This document shows, piece after piece, positions 12,368 through 23,635 of a DNA stretch of 64,000 bases. The notes beneath the pieces were generated by a model. That model searched no databases. It saw nothing but the letters and a program-made list of their open reading frames with translations, and was not told the DNA's origin. The stretch covers positions 4,886,485-4,950,484 of the forward strand of contig NC_134027.1 in NCBI RefSeq assembly GCF_964204645.1, in the 5' to 3' direction. Source of the DNA: Tubulanus polymorphus (lineage: Eukaryota > Nemertea > Palaeonemertea > Tubulaniformes > Tubulanidae). A program made the position numbers and the translations under genes. Position 1 is the stretch's first letter, and the number at the start of each line of letters is the position of its first letter.

Positions 12368-13274
12368 TTTGCTAAGGAAATGGAATAGGCAGAAAACGCG
12401 GATAGCTATTTGGATTGACGGACTGACGACATCGATCAATTTAAACTCTATCGCTCTTTATGTGAAATACAAAATATCGGATAAAAGCAAAAGTAGCAAT
12501 TAGTATATAACATAGAACACACTACTGTGAGGCAGAAACTTGACGAACTAAAATGGAATACCAGTTAGTCTGAGTCCCAAACCGTCATTTGCGCCCCAAT
12601 GGTTTATTCTACAACGAAAACTTGTGATAGGGTTGCGGTGGCTGCACAAAAACATCAAAGTCAATGAAGAAAAGCATTTGTTACAATCTATCGATCCTGT
12701 TAAACTCAAATTTAGCTCATTTATATGGTTTTGTGTAAATTTAGCGAAGTCATTCAGGATTTTTATTTCCTTTAGTTAAAGCGCGTACGACGTTTCGGCA
12801 TTTAATTTTAACTCAACACAAAATGGTTGCCGAAGAAAGAAATAAATGCATTATGATCTGACATTTCGGCGAAAAGCTGCGTACATATTCGCATTTATTA
12901 CTCATTATTGAGATTTGAACGAAGATGTTGTGGTAGGTTATGATATTTATGTTGAATAACTATGTTTTGCACTTACGAGATCGCGGAATAATTACCGGTA
13001 TTGAAAATTTATGAGTATGAGTCAACTGGTCAAAAGAAAAGTGTCCGACTCCAACTCTTCCTCTCTCGTCTCAGCTCAGCCTCCACTCCTCCATCTCCGC
13101 TCCAGTCTTATACTCCTAGTCTGAGTGCAGCTCCTGACTGGCCTCTCAATTGTGAGATTATTCTGTCAGGCATACTCTGCATTGGAACCTAAATGCAAAT
13201 GTATTCTAACTATTTTGCATCTGAATTTAATATTATATTCTTGTATTTGCAGTTACTTTTGACAGACCTTGAGA
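12368..13274. other. Divergent intergenic region between PMPCB and the receptor phosphatase
   Basis: About 900 bp separate the start codons of PMPCB (minus) and the receptor phosphatase (plus). It must hold both promoters or leader exons. A pyrimidine-rich stretch at about 13040-13150 (repeated CTCC and TCTC) is not coding and may be leader sequence of the phosphatase. I see no clear TATA box. Confidence 0.5.
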
Positions 13275-16200
13275 ATGTGGTACTTTGTATTTGTAATTGT
13301 TTTATCTTGGCACCAGTCGGTTGCTTATCCAGCAGGTAAAAATTTAACACTTTTAATTGATAATCGTCTAAAGTTTGATTTGATGAATTCATGATGCTGA
13401 ATGAGTATTCCGAATTCTGAATTGCAGGAACTAAATCTCCAGTCCGATGGCGTGTCAAGCAAACTGTCATAGTTGACATCCCTACCCTATCAAAAACAAA
13501 AAATCTAATGCGTGTGGTTTGGAAGTTTGGGCCAGAACTAAGAGACGTTGCAGAATGGACTACAGGCGAGGGATTTATTAGGTCGACAGATCAAACATTC
13601 AACCCACGGATATCGATGTCAAAAAATTATTCATTGATCATAAGGAACGCAGAGTTAACGGATACCGGGAGTTATACGTATATAGTTGAACGAGCTAACA
13701 ACTCTTATAAACTTACTGACGAAGAATTGATCATCGTCGAAGGTAAATATGTCCAATCTTAATTCCGATCAGACCTATGTGACCTGGAAAACCTGGATAA
13801 CTCGCGGAATGAAAAAAATTCTGAAAAACATGAAATTTTCTGCAAAACTTTGGATATGTTATGAGAATTTGGATATGTTATTGACCACGGGCTTCTTTAG
13901 CGATACTTGATTCATGAAAAATGAATAAATTGTAACATTTTAAACCAAGAAATTTACTCAGGGAATTTTGTATTATAACATGGAAAACTCAGGGAATTTG
14001 TTAATTGGCAGAAAGTAGCCACCTTGATGTAAGGTTATTGCAGAAAATTGTATTTGTGTTTGGAAATCAATTTTAGTTGTTTTGAGTGTAGATTTTATTT
14101 ATTGTATTGCAGATAAGCCTAGTGCGCCAACGCAAGTGAAATTAACTGCCAAAGAACCGTACAATTTGTTATTGGAATGGAAGGGCAGCGATAACCATAA
14201 CAGCAAAATTCAGCAGTATATCGTAACAATTAGGTAGCTGTTACTTCCTAAAATCCTTTGAGTGAATTTGATTGATGAAGGAATGTTTACTATTTGCACG
14301 AAATTTTGTGCTTATTAGTAATCATCATTGTTTTATCATGGTTTTATCTAAGTATTGAAACCTTAATGAATTCTGTGTCGTTGTTTTCTGTAGGACTCTA
14401 GAGGACAGTTGGGATTCGAGCCGTCGATACTACTATACCGCTGATGATTTGAAGTCTGATTATGCTTACAGTATTCCGAATCTCAAACCGTTCACTGACT
14501 ATCAGGCTAGAGTTTCAGCTTTAAACGGAGTAGGCGAGAGTGACAGCAGTCTTGACACTGATGTGGTGAAGACGATGCAAGGAGGTGAACTTACTAAACT
14601 ATAACGTTATCGGTGGTGTTATGGTCTTGAATTGCGAGTGATCAGTTCGATCAAATTAATCTCATCGAAATATCGTTATCATTGTAGTACCATCAAGTCC
14701 TCCGATCATTGATTGGTTCGCTGTCAAAAATACGAGTGTCCACCTCATATGGAAACCTCCACCACCAAACACTATCCATGGTATCATGGAGGGATATGTG
14801 CTCAGTTATGTGCTCAAAACGAGTTCGAGAAGTGAAGCTGTCAAATTAGAAATGAATTATGGTGTAAATACTTCAATGACATATTCGCTGATAGGAAAAG
14901 ATGTAAGTTATGCAATTCTTCTAGATATTTTGATTTAGATAGTGGTATGGCGATGTGAAAATCTTTAAGGATATGAATGTTCGTCAATTGTTGATATTTA
15001 TTTGTAGCCTGTGTCCGATAAGTTTATAGAAGAGTATGAAATTAAGGGACTATTATCTTATCGTGTATATAATATAAGTGTACGAGTTAAAAATGGATAT
15101 CAAGTCGGTCCTCCAGCGACTAAAACAATCAGAACTCTACCTGGAGGTAAGTCGACCAGAACGAATGAGCCAGCCATGGTTGCTGTGTGTAGGAGCTAAC
15201 TGCCCCCTTATCCCTTGAAGGTTCTCTTTCTGGTTATCCGCTCTTATTTCATTATCGAACTTCATTTCAGTTCCATCAGAACCAACGATTTATCACGTTT
15301 CTGATCAAACCTGGCATAGTTTCCGCGTTCAGTGGACTGAGCCTGTATTTCCAAACGGTGTTATTCAAGGCTACAAGTTATACTGGACGAGTAAAGGAAC
15401 TGATACTGGTTGGGAAGGTATTGATGTCGATGGTACCTCACCTCAGATGCATGCATTTGTTAAGAATTTAGGTAAGTCGTCGACTATCAAAATTCTACGT
15501 GTTCTGGATGGACCGTGCCCAGGTAATCGCTTTCAAGAAGTAAAGCTATTCGAGATGTGAAAAATATATTTCAGAACCAAAGACGTATTATCGATTGGCT
15601 GTAGCGGCTCGTACAAAACAAGGATATAGTGCAAATAGCTCAATATATGATGCAATGACTGATATAAAAGGTTAGAAAATAAGTGATGCATAGACAGGGT
15701 GGGCATTTACCTGGAAATTCTGGAAAAAGTCAAGGAATTCTCCTTCGAAAAGTCAGGGAACAGTCGGGGAATTTTGTGTAAAGCTAAAAACGTGCATGTC
15801 AGGGGTATAGTCAAATGAAAAGTGAAGTCAAATAAAAGTGGCTGCCCTGATAGATCATTTCAGTTTGATAAATGTTCTCAAGAAATTCTTGTTTTATTTG
15901 ATGATTTGTTGTATTTTATTCAAGGTCCATCTGCGCCGGTTATTTTAAATATAACGGCGAACGCCACGAGTCGTAGTATCCGCGTCAGGTGGAGACGACC
16001 GGAGGTTTTCGGCGAACGAATCGATCGATATCAAATTGTGTATGAACGCGTTCAGTCTCGTGTTCATATGATCATTCAAGGAGATCTGACTGAACAGGAT
16101 GTGATACAGGTATATACAATACCGGCGGTAATACAATACTATATAAACTTGAAGCAATATCACTAACAACAACACCGATGTTTCTTATTTTTTTTATGCG

Positions 16201-19200
16201 CCAAACAAATTAGCTTACTGATTCCATTCAAAGTTGTTGACAAGATGGGTGGTCGGACAAATTCAAGTACCTTCAGTTGATTGAAGAAATGTAGCTAATG
16301 CTATTGGCTTTGTATTTATTTTTCAGGCTGATATTACCAATTTGTCCCCAAATAAATGGTACAAGGTATCAGTGTTCGGCGAGGCAAAGAGTATGTTTCA
16401 TCGCGGTCAGTACTATCCAGGACAGTACTCTGAAAAAGTTGAAGTTTTCTTGCGAGGTATGTATTTCTCACTTATAGAACAGGTAGGGCACAAAATTGTT
16501 ATTTTGATGATTCACAGGTTTCTATTTCGCCTATTTTCAGGTTTAGTAAAACAAAACGATGAGACATCAAACAATACTGCTGTGGTTGCTGTCAGCATTG
16601 TGCTCTGTGTTCTGATAATTGCTATTCTTATCGCCGTTGCTATTGTTTTAAGGTGCGTTTTAGATAATGTGTAGTAATTTATTCAAAAATATCCGATTTC
16701 ATAACATAGGAACCTCCTTACTGTGTTGTCCGCTCTCAATTGAAATCAGTTATTGTTCTTTTTCAGACGATACTGGAGACAATATCCTCAATCTACACCT
16801 CTCGTCAAGTCAACTATTGTGGCTCTAGGAACGTATGGTATGTATAAAAAGGCGCTGCTCATTAAATGACAAATTCAAACCCCTGAGAACAGCAGAAATT
16901 ATTTCGATGTTCCTAGCTGTTCCTTACTCATAGCATCATATATTCTTATATACTGCACTGTTCTTAGTATTTTCTCTCATTGATCTTTTCACATGAAAAG
17001 TTTACAAAATTGGAAAATCTCTGTACAAAATATTACAGCGATACGTTCTTCAGATGTTGTTGGCATTCACGCGTACTGTGTAAGTCGCACGCTGTGATGA
17101 TGAATTTCATATCTGTCTCTAGATCGTCTGCATCCAGTGTTTTATCTCTTCGATTTATACGCGTACAAACAGCTAATTCCGTGAAAATCTCTTCGAATCG
17201 CTTTAATCTTTGAATACCGTGTGACTTGTAGATCTAGTCATCTGTTGTACGTGTGTATATTTCGATTGTTGCTTGCATACGGTTGCAGATCTTTGGGCTG
17301 TAATGAATATATACGCGTACATGTTATGATATGCATTTCATTCATGTGATCTCTTCGACTAACAAAAATCAATGAAATCCTGAATATTCCAAGTTTTAAG
17401 TGTTAAATCTTTTGTGATACTTGCAGACAAAATTGCTAATAAACCAGGTAAGAATAGTCGTGTTGTTTTACTCCTTATTTTAATAATCTTGTAACATCTT
17501 TACTTACCGACACAGTCTAGTTCTGGTAATTCAAAACCTGAACTAAGTTTTGAATTACATTGATAATGTTGTTTATATTTAGTTACAATATTTTCTCTAC
17601 CCTCTAAGTCCGTGAAAACAAAATCCCTATTGCTTTTCATTTATGTTTTCCATTGATAGTTCTTCTATTTAATCTTTAAAATAAAACACGCATTACACTC
17701 ACATAGCAAATTGTTAGAAGTTTAATTTTTAAGGGGTTGGCTTTAGATTAAATTTGCAGAGAAAATCAATAATACATTAACCAAACTAAGAAATATTCAT
17801 ATTATTTCATTCTTCTTCTTCTCTCATGTCTTCTGTGGTTGGCGGTAGTATAACCTATTAGTATTTGATGGTCAGATTCCTAAGCCTGGCAGGCAGCAGT
17901 TTTGAGGATAAATCTAACTTCCTGGTTTATGATTTCATCAGTATATATTTATTCAGTGCTCTTTACGTTCATTGAATTGAAACTGAACCAATTATCATAA
18001 CCAGTATTCTCGTATCTATCATTTTCACTAACGAGCAAAATACACACTTTCAGGATGGGTGAAATTACTTTAAAGTGAGACCAGGAAGTGGAAAGCAAGT
18101 TCCATACATTAGTCAGTGGATCAATCAAAGAAGATAAAATTAAATATTGTCATTTAACGATTTCAGTCGATGTCATTTATAAAAACGTTTATAGTAGACA
18201 AAAACTTAGATAAAAAAGAATTAAATTCCCATGCAGTGGCATCATTGAGGTAAATAATGGTTTGGATATCGAAGAATGTAAACCCCTTAGGATATTCTAC
18301 ACATATTTCTGGTCTTGTGCGCCAAATTTGGCAAATGTCGTGGCTGAAGAGGAGTTGCGTGACAAACATTTTCTCACCACTGTCAATTATAGCAAGATGC
18401 AATTTAACCAATTAATAGTTATATTTGGCTATGATTATAGATGAAGTGGAGGTTTTCGGGGCTCTTAGTGTTAGTAGAATTTTACTGCGTAAGTTCAGTG
18501 GGTGAAATTATTACAGATTGGGACATTCTTGAAAAGACTCAGCTCCGTGACTATTGACTTGAATCTTATTTATTCATCGAATATACTTGTAGTATTTTCA
18601 TGCTATTCACTATCGATCTATCAGTTGTAATGATGTATGTTGCTTTCAGGTCCAGGAACTGACCAACTGTGTGTATCTTACACTGATAATAATGTACAAC
18701 ATAAACCTGGTAAAAATCCTATCTAACCGTAACACACTTTTACACTATAGCATCCATCTGTTCTCTTTATTATGTACATTACATTCTCTTGTTGGTCTCG
18801 TGGTTTCATGACATTTGAATTCTTGATCGTTGCTGGAACATGTCGAATCTTTTACCAGCATGTGAAGTCAACTGCTGTTTTAAGACTATTTAGAATGAAG
18901 TATGCATAAGAGAATAAGATGTTATTCAGAAATATTTCTGGGGCTATGGGTTCTGTGTTGTGGTGTTTGTCAATTGTTATGTTTTCATTCAAATAAGAAA
19001 GGACAAGTCTCCTTGTATTTATCTTACACAATGCACTCTTTTATTTCTAATTTAAGATAAATGTTGTGTTGGGCCCAAATTGTGTGCTTATTTTTGTAGC
19101 TTTTCCATTTTTCTTTACGCATGCAAATATAAATTAATCTTATTAATAGGTTTCGACCTGCAACATAGTTTTTCAATTGCAAAGTTTGGACATCCTGAAG

Positions 19201-22200
19201 GAACCCGATTTTTCTGATTTTCCAAAATTTGAGAAAATTTTGTTTACTGGCCACTTGTCATTAATGCTGTATCATGAAGAATAATGCTATGTTTTTATTC
19301 TTGGGTTCCAATAAACCGGATTTATTTCATTTGTCCCAATGATACAGATTAAGGCAGGTTTCAAATGAACATACTTTGGTTTCAGTTCAGGATTGTATAA
19401 ACTCTACCTGCCTTCTATCATGTTTACAGATTATGTTATTCCAGAAAAAGTAGAATGTATTGTGGTTGAAACAAATGCTCTAGAAAAGAGACCAATCAAA
19501 ACCTGCCTTAGTAGAATCGACTCTATTTATCAGACCAATACTGATAAACTAATGGAGAGTATTGTTCGGTTGTTCCTTTTAGAAAGTTTACATTGCTTCG
19601 AAAGGATGGTTCACAGTATTTTAGAATTTCTGATAATTTAATTCAGTCATTTGACCCATATGTATGCGGGTAATGTGATAATATGAAAATTAGTTTTCAG
19701 ATCTTGTGTAAATCATAACTTCCTCATGTATTCATAACTGTATTGCGCAAATCATTTCATTCTGATATTTCACACACTGAAATGAAGCTGTCGTTGTCCT
19801 TTGGTTTATGAAATCAAAATCGATTGAATTCGCACATTTTCTTGTGATTGATAATATGATGAATTTGGAATATAATCCGCGTGTTTATGAAAAGTTACGC
19901 AAGAGAAACCAAAATTAGTTTGTGTATAACATTGGCATGTTCGGAATTAATGTATAGATGTGTGGAATATATAAGGAAGAATGTATTGTATTTGTTTGGT
20001 CAGTGTACACTCGGATTAGACATTATCTAGCATGGATTCATGGAACGATGTGTTCATTGTTATGTTTTTTCTCGGAGCCGGAGTTGGAAGAAGATTCGTC
20101 TTCAGATGATCTTTTGCAATCCCGCTCTAATTTCTATGTGCAAACCGAATGTGATGATGATATTGAAATTCTAGATGAAACTCTTGTTTCAGAACTTGAC
20201 ATTTCATCACCGTGTACGGATTTACTTTTTATTCATTATCAAAATTCTAATTGCTTGAATAACTTGACTAGGATTAAAACTTTTATGCGAATTTCGATTA
20301 TTTTGCATTTTTGTGTCCTAAAGCTAAACAGCTGGCTTTTTTCTCCATTTGTTAGATGAATCTGATGGTCATGGTGCTATTGAGGTAAAGGATTTCCCGA
20401 AACATGTTGCAAAACTTCACCAGGACAGTGATATGGGATTTTCGCAGGAATATGAGGTGGGCTTGGATTGAAGTGTTTTTTCGAGTACTGTAGCCTAATT
20501 TGTAATTGCTTCATGCTTTGAATAATACGTGATGCTTTTTTCTATTGTATACTTTTAGGAGCTCCATGCAAGTGGGAGAACTGATCTAACTTATGCTCAT
20601 TCAACCGATACTGAAAATAGGGATAAAAACAGATACACCAATATAAATGCTTGTAAGGGAACCATGAAAGCACATTTACCGTAAGATTGCTTTGAAATGG
20701 AATCATTTTCCACTCAATAATTCTCTCAATATGTTTCAGATGACCACAGCAGAGTTGTATTAGGTCCATTAGGTGGTGATAAAAAACACAGTGACTACAT
20801 AAATGGCAATTTTGTAGATGTAAGTACAAAACACCTGATTTATCCTGGAAAATGGAAAGAAATGAATTTGTTTGAATTTTTGTTGATAGGGTTATCATAA
20901 GGAAAAGGCTTACATAGGAACCCAAGGACCAATGCCTCATACTTTCTCAGACTTTTGGCAGATGATCTGGGAACAGAACTGCACTGTTATTGTGATGATA
21001 ACAAATCTAGTTGAAAAAGGAAAGGTAAGCAAACAAAAGGTTGATAGATTCCTGCAATCGAATATTATGATAAGTAAATGGGTTATTTCAATGCTAATGT
21101 ATACCTGATTGTTGTACATTGTGATGTTGATTGTATGTGTTTTTTTTTTCAGTTAAAATGTGATCAATACTGGCCATCAGAAGGTAATACCACGTACGGT
21201 TTTATTCAAGTGAAACTGTTAACAACTGATGTAAAAGCTCATTACACAATACGGCGGTTTACTGTGAAAAATGTGCGGCACAAAAAGGTAGGTATCTGAA
21301 CATGTAAACACTACCAGCTAATTTCAATCCAAAACTGTAAAATAACTTCGGTCTCGGTCTCTAACAATCATTATTATGTTTTCCAGCACCGTGGGAATGA
21401 GCGAATTGTGTATCAATATCATTACACCGATTGGCCCGATTTCGGTGTTCCTGATTATACATTACCGGTGTTAAGACTAGTCAGAGAATCATCAGCCATG
21501 AATTCTGAGACATCTGGTCCAATTGTTGTTCACTGCAGGTGATTATTACCCGCCGTTCTAAACATATCAATTACTTTTGGTTGAAAGGATGAGTCATGTA
21601 TATGCCCCAATGGGATTCAAATAAAACAAAGAGGTTAGTTTCATGTTCAATGAACTAGGGTTTTGATGAATTTATTTTATCGTATGTTTACTACAGTGCT
21701 GGTGTAGGACGTACAGGAACGTATATAGTGTTGGACAGTATGATGCGACAGATAAGAGATAAAGGAACGGTTAATGTATTTGGGTTCCTCCAACACATTC
21801 GAAATCAAAGGAATTATCTTGTACAAAGAGAGGTGACTTATTTTCGTTTTTTCGGTGTTTCTGTAGCGTCTGAAGTTAAAACATATAAACACAAATTAGT
21901 CGAAACATAAAACATATAACTTAGAACCAGAATCAACTGGACAAACATAACCGTATATATTTGTCTTCAGATCCAGTATGTTTTTATCCACGATGCTTTA
22001 TTGGAGTTTGTCCTGAATGGTGGTGAAACTGAAGTGATAGCTCGAGATCTGAGCATGTATGTACTGCACATAAATGATACATCAGAGACGGATGAGCTTA
22101 CTCCATTCCAGAAACAATTTCAGTTGATTACCTCTTATAAACCTAAAGAGTATGACATGGCCGCAGCTCTCAAACCGTTCAATAAGGCAAAAAATCGACA

Positions 22201-23635
22201 AGATGCCCCATTACCAGGTACGTTCCATTGATTATATCTCAGTATATTTCAATTGGGCACAAATAATTCACCCAACATTTAAAATGAACTTTTACAATTG
22301 ATATTGATATATTGTAGTTGCTGATACGAGGGTAATGTTATCTGCAATACCAGGTGTTGATGGATCTGATTATCTCAATGCTTCATTTCTTCATGTAAGT
22401 TTTTAGATAAAAGTTCTATATAATTTGCTGAAATGAATCTCTATCCATTGATATGTAAAGAATATTCATCTTCGTGGTTATTTGTATAGGGATATAACCA
22501 CAAAAAGGAATACATAGTGGCTCAGCATCCACTTAAAGAATACATGGAAGATTTCTGGAGAATGATCTGGGATCAAAATTCATCAACTGTCGTTGTGTTA
22601 ACAGAAATCAAAGATCCAGTAAGTCATTAAATGAATCGCATTTTGAAAATAATGAGATTCCCACCATAAGCAATGTAATACTGGTGATTATTTGTAGGAT
22701 TACACTAAATTCTGGCCTGTTATGGAGGAGCACTTGGATTGTTATAATTTCAAAGTCAGTCAGATAGAAGAACGTCAAAACCTGAACAGTGTCACCCTAG
22801 ACTTTTTACTCGAATCTAAACAGGTAATTTATTCATATTTAAGCAATCAGAAGATAACTTGAGGTTTACCGCTAGGTTATTATGGATGGCATAGTCGCAT
22901 TGTTTGCATTGTATTTATATAGGATGACTACGAGCTTATGACGAGGATAATTTGTTCGTCGTATTGGCCGGACGGTTGCGAGAACCTCAGTCGGGCATTC
23001 GAACTTCTAGTTACCGTCAAAAACTGGTACACTGATCATCGTTCTGGACCAATTATTGTCGTAGATTGGTAACAACATTTCTCTTCACGCTAGTTTACTA
23101 ATATTTAAGTATAAATGGGTCAGTAAATACTATAAAGATGTTTCATATTTTGACCTTTGTAGTATGGGTGGTGTGACTGCTGCTACTTTCTGTGCTCTAT
23201 CAACATTATACGACCAATTACATCACGAAGGCAAAATTGATGTCTATGAAATTGGTCGTATGTATTACCTAGAACGGCCTGGTGTATTCAAGAATGAGGT
23301 AAATCTTTTTGACTGAAGTAATGCGTTTATAAATTCATTAATTCTGATCGAAGTCTTGTGTCGCATTAAAATGTGACTTATTCGACGAAATTTTGTTGTG
23401 AATTTTACAGGAAGATCTGTCATTCATATACAAGGCAATGGAAAGCATTAGCAAAGACATTGTTGAGAAGGAATCTAGTGTGATGAATGGATATCATGCC
23501 CCGGGAAGTCCTCATAACAATCACACGCCATTACTACACAATTCATTATCTCACAGTCATAATCTAAACAACATGTCCATCCAGTACCGCCAGCGACAAG
23601 GAGAACGACCGCCACGTCCTGAAACAACCATCTGA
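13275..23635 (+). CDS. Ptp99A: Receptor-type tyrosine phosphatase, R5 group, Ptp99A-like (Ig, four FN3, TM, D1-D2)
   Basis: Single-pass cell-surface receptor that dephosphorylates phosphotyrosine. Fly Ptp99A acts in axon guidance. My 28 exons total 3,837 nt (1278 aa): 13275-13335, 13428-13742, 14113-14233, 14394-14584, 14688-14902, 15008-15146, 15271-15471, 15575-15670, 15925-16109, 16327-16456, 16541-16652, 16767-16837, 17427-17447, 18650-18709, 20356-20456, 20559-20652, 20740-20819, 20890-21024, 21153-21287, 21387-21538, 21697-21832, 21971-22217, 22318-22394, 22490-22618, 22698-22823, 22923-23068, 23163-23298 and 23411-23635. The signal peptide is [20 protein letters not shown]. An Ig-like domain (about 22-125), four FN3 domains and a TM helix at about 564-587 follow. 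D1 looks active: KNRY, WPD (837-839), then [11 protein letters not shown] with Cys871. D2 keeps WPD but has Asp1158 at the catalytic Cys position and Thr1164 for the Arg, as in PTPRG/PTPRZ D2. No carbonic anhydrase domain is present, which favours the Ptp99A layout. Confidence 0.93.
13770..14030. repeat. Dispersed repeat remnant in a phosphatase intron
   Basis: Units such as ACTCAGGGAATTTTG and GGAAAACTCAGGGAATTTG recur within this intron and end near AGTAGCCACCTTGAT. Similar units and a similar end (AGTGGCTGCCCTGAT) appear in the element at 15695-15849, so both look like copies of one family. No clean termini are visible in this copy. Confidence 0.45.
15695..15849. mobile_element. 155-bp MITE-like element with 5-bp direct repeats
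   Basis: The element starts CAGGGTGGGCATTTACCTGG and ends GTGGCTGCCCTG, so its ends form a short terminal inverted repeat (CAGGGTGG against CAGGGCAGCC). It is flanked on both sides by ATAGA (15690-15694 and 15850-15854), consistent with a target-site duplication. The interior holds repeated GTCAAGGAATT and GTCAGGGAACA units. It lies in the intron before the fourth FN3 domain. CAGGG-type ends are common in hAT-like elements, but a 5-bp duplication is not, so the class is open. Confidence 0.55.
17427..17447 (+). other. 21-nt microexon of the receptor phosphatase
   Basis: The sequence ACTTGCAG, then ACAAAATTGCTAATAAACCAG, then GTAAG gives a microexon with a good acceptor and donor. It is phase 1 at both ends and adds DKIANKP to the juxtamembrane segment. 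Symmetric phase means it can be skipped without a frameshift, so regulated splicing is plausible. Confidence 0.65.
19430..19558 (+). other. Candidate cassette or alternative last exon of the phosphatase
   Basis: A good acceptor (CTATCATGTTTACAG) opens a frame in the same phase as the preceding exon: [20 protein letters not shown] and onward. Ending at the donor GAGA|GTATTG gives a 129-nt phase 1-1 cassette. Reading through instead reaches a stop at about 19641, which would make a membrane receptor without phosphatase domains. I left it out of the main model. Confidence 0.4.
20048..20213 (+). other. Candidate alternative first (or cassette) exon of the phosphatase
   Basis: An ATG at 20048 opens [20 protein letters not shown] and an acidic stretch ([12 protein letters not shown]). 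It ends at CCGT|GTACGG in phase 1, the phase needed to join the exon at 20356. Used as a first exon it would give a cytoplasmic phosphatase with N-terminal cysteines that could be palmitoylated. Alternatively the acceptor GTTGGAAG|AAGATT would make it a phase 1-1 internal exon. The donor is weak. Confidence 0.4.

Noticed and set aside
20542-20940. 132-codon minus-strand frame across phosphatase exons
   Set aside because: It is the antisense shadow of three D1 exons and their introns on the plus strand.
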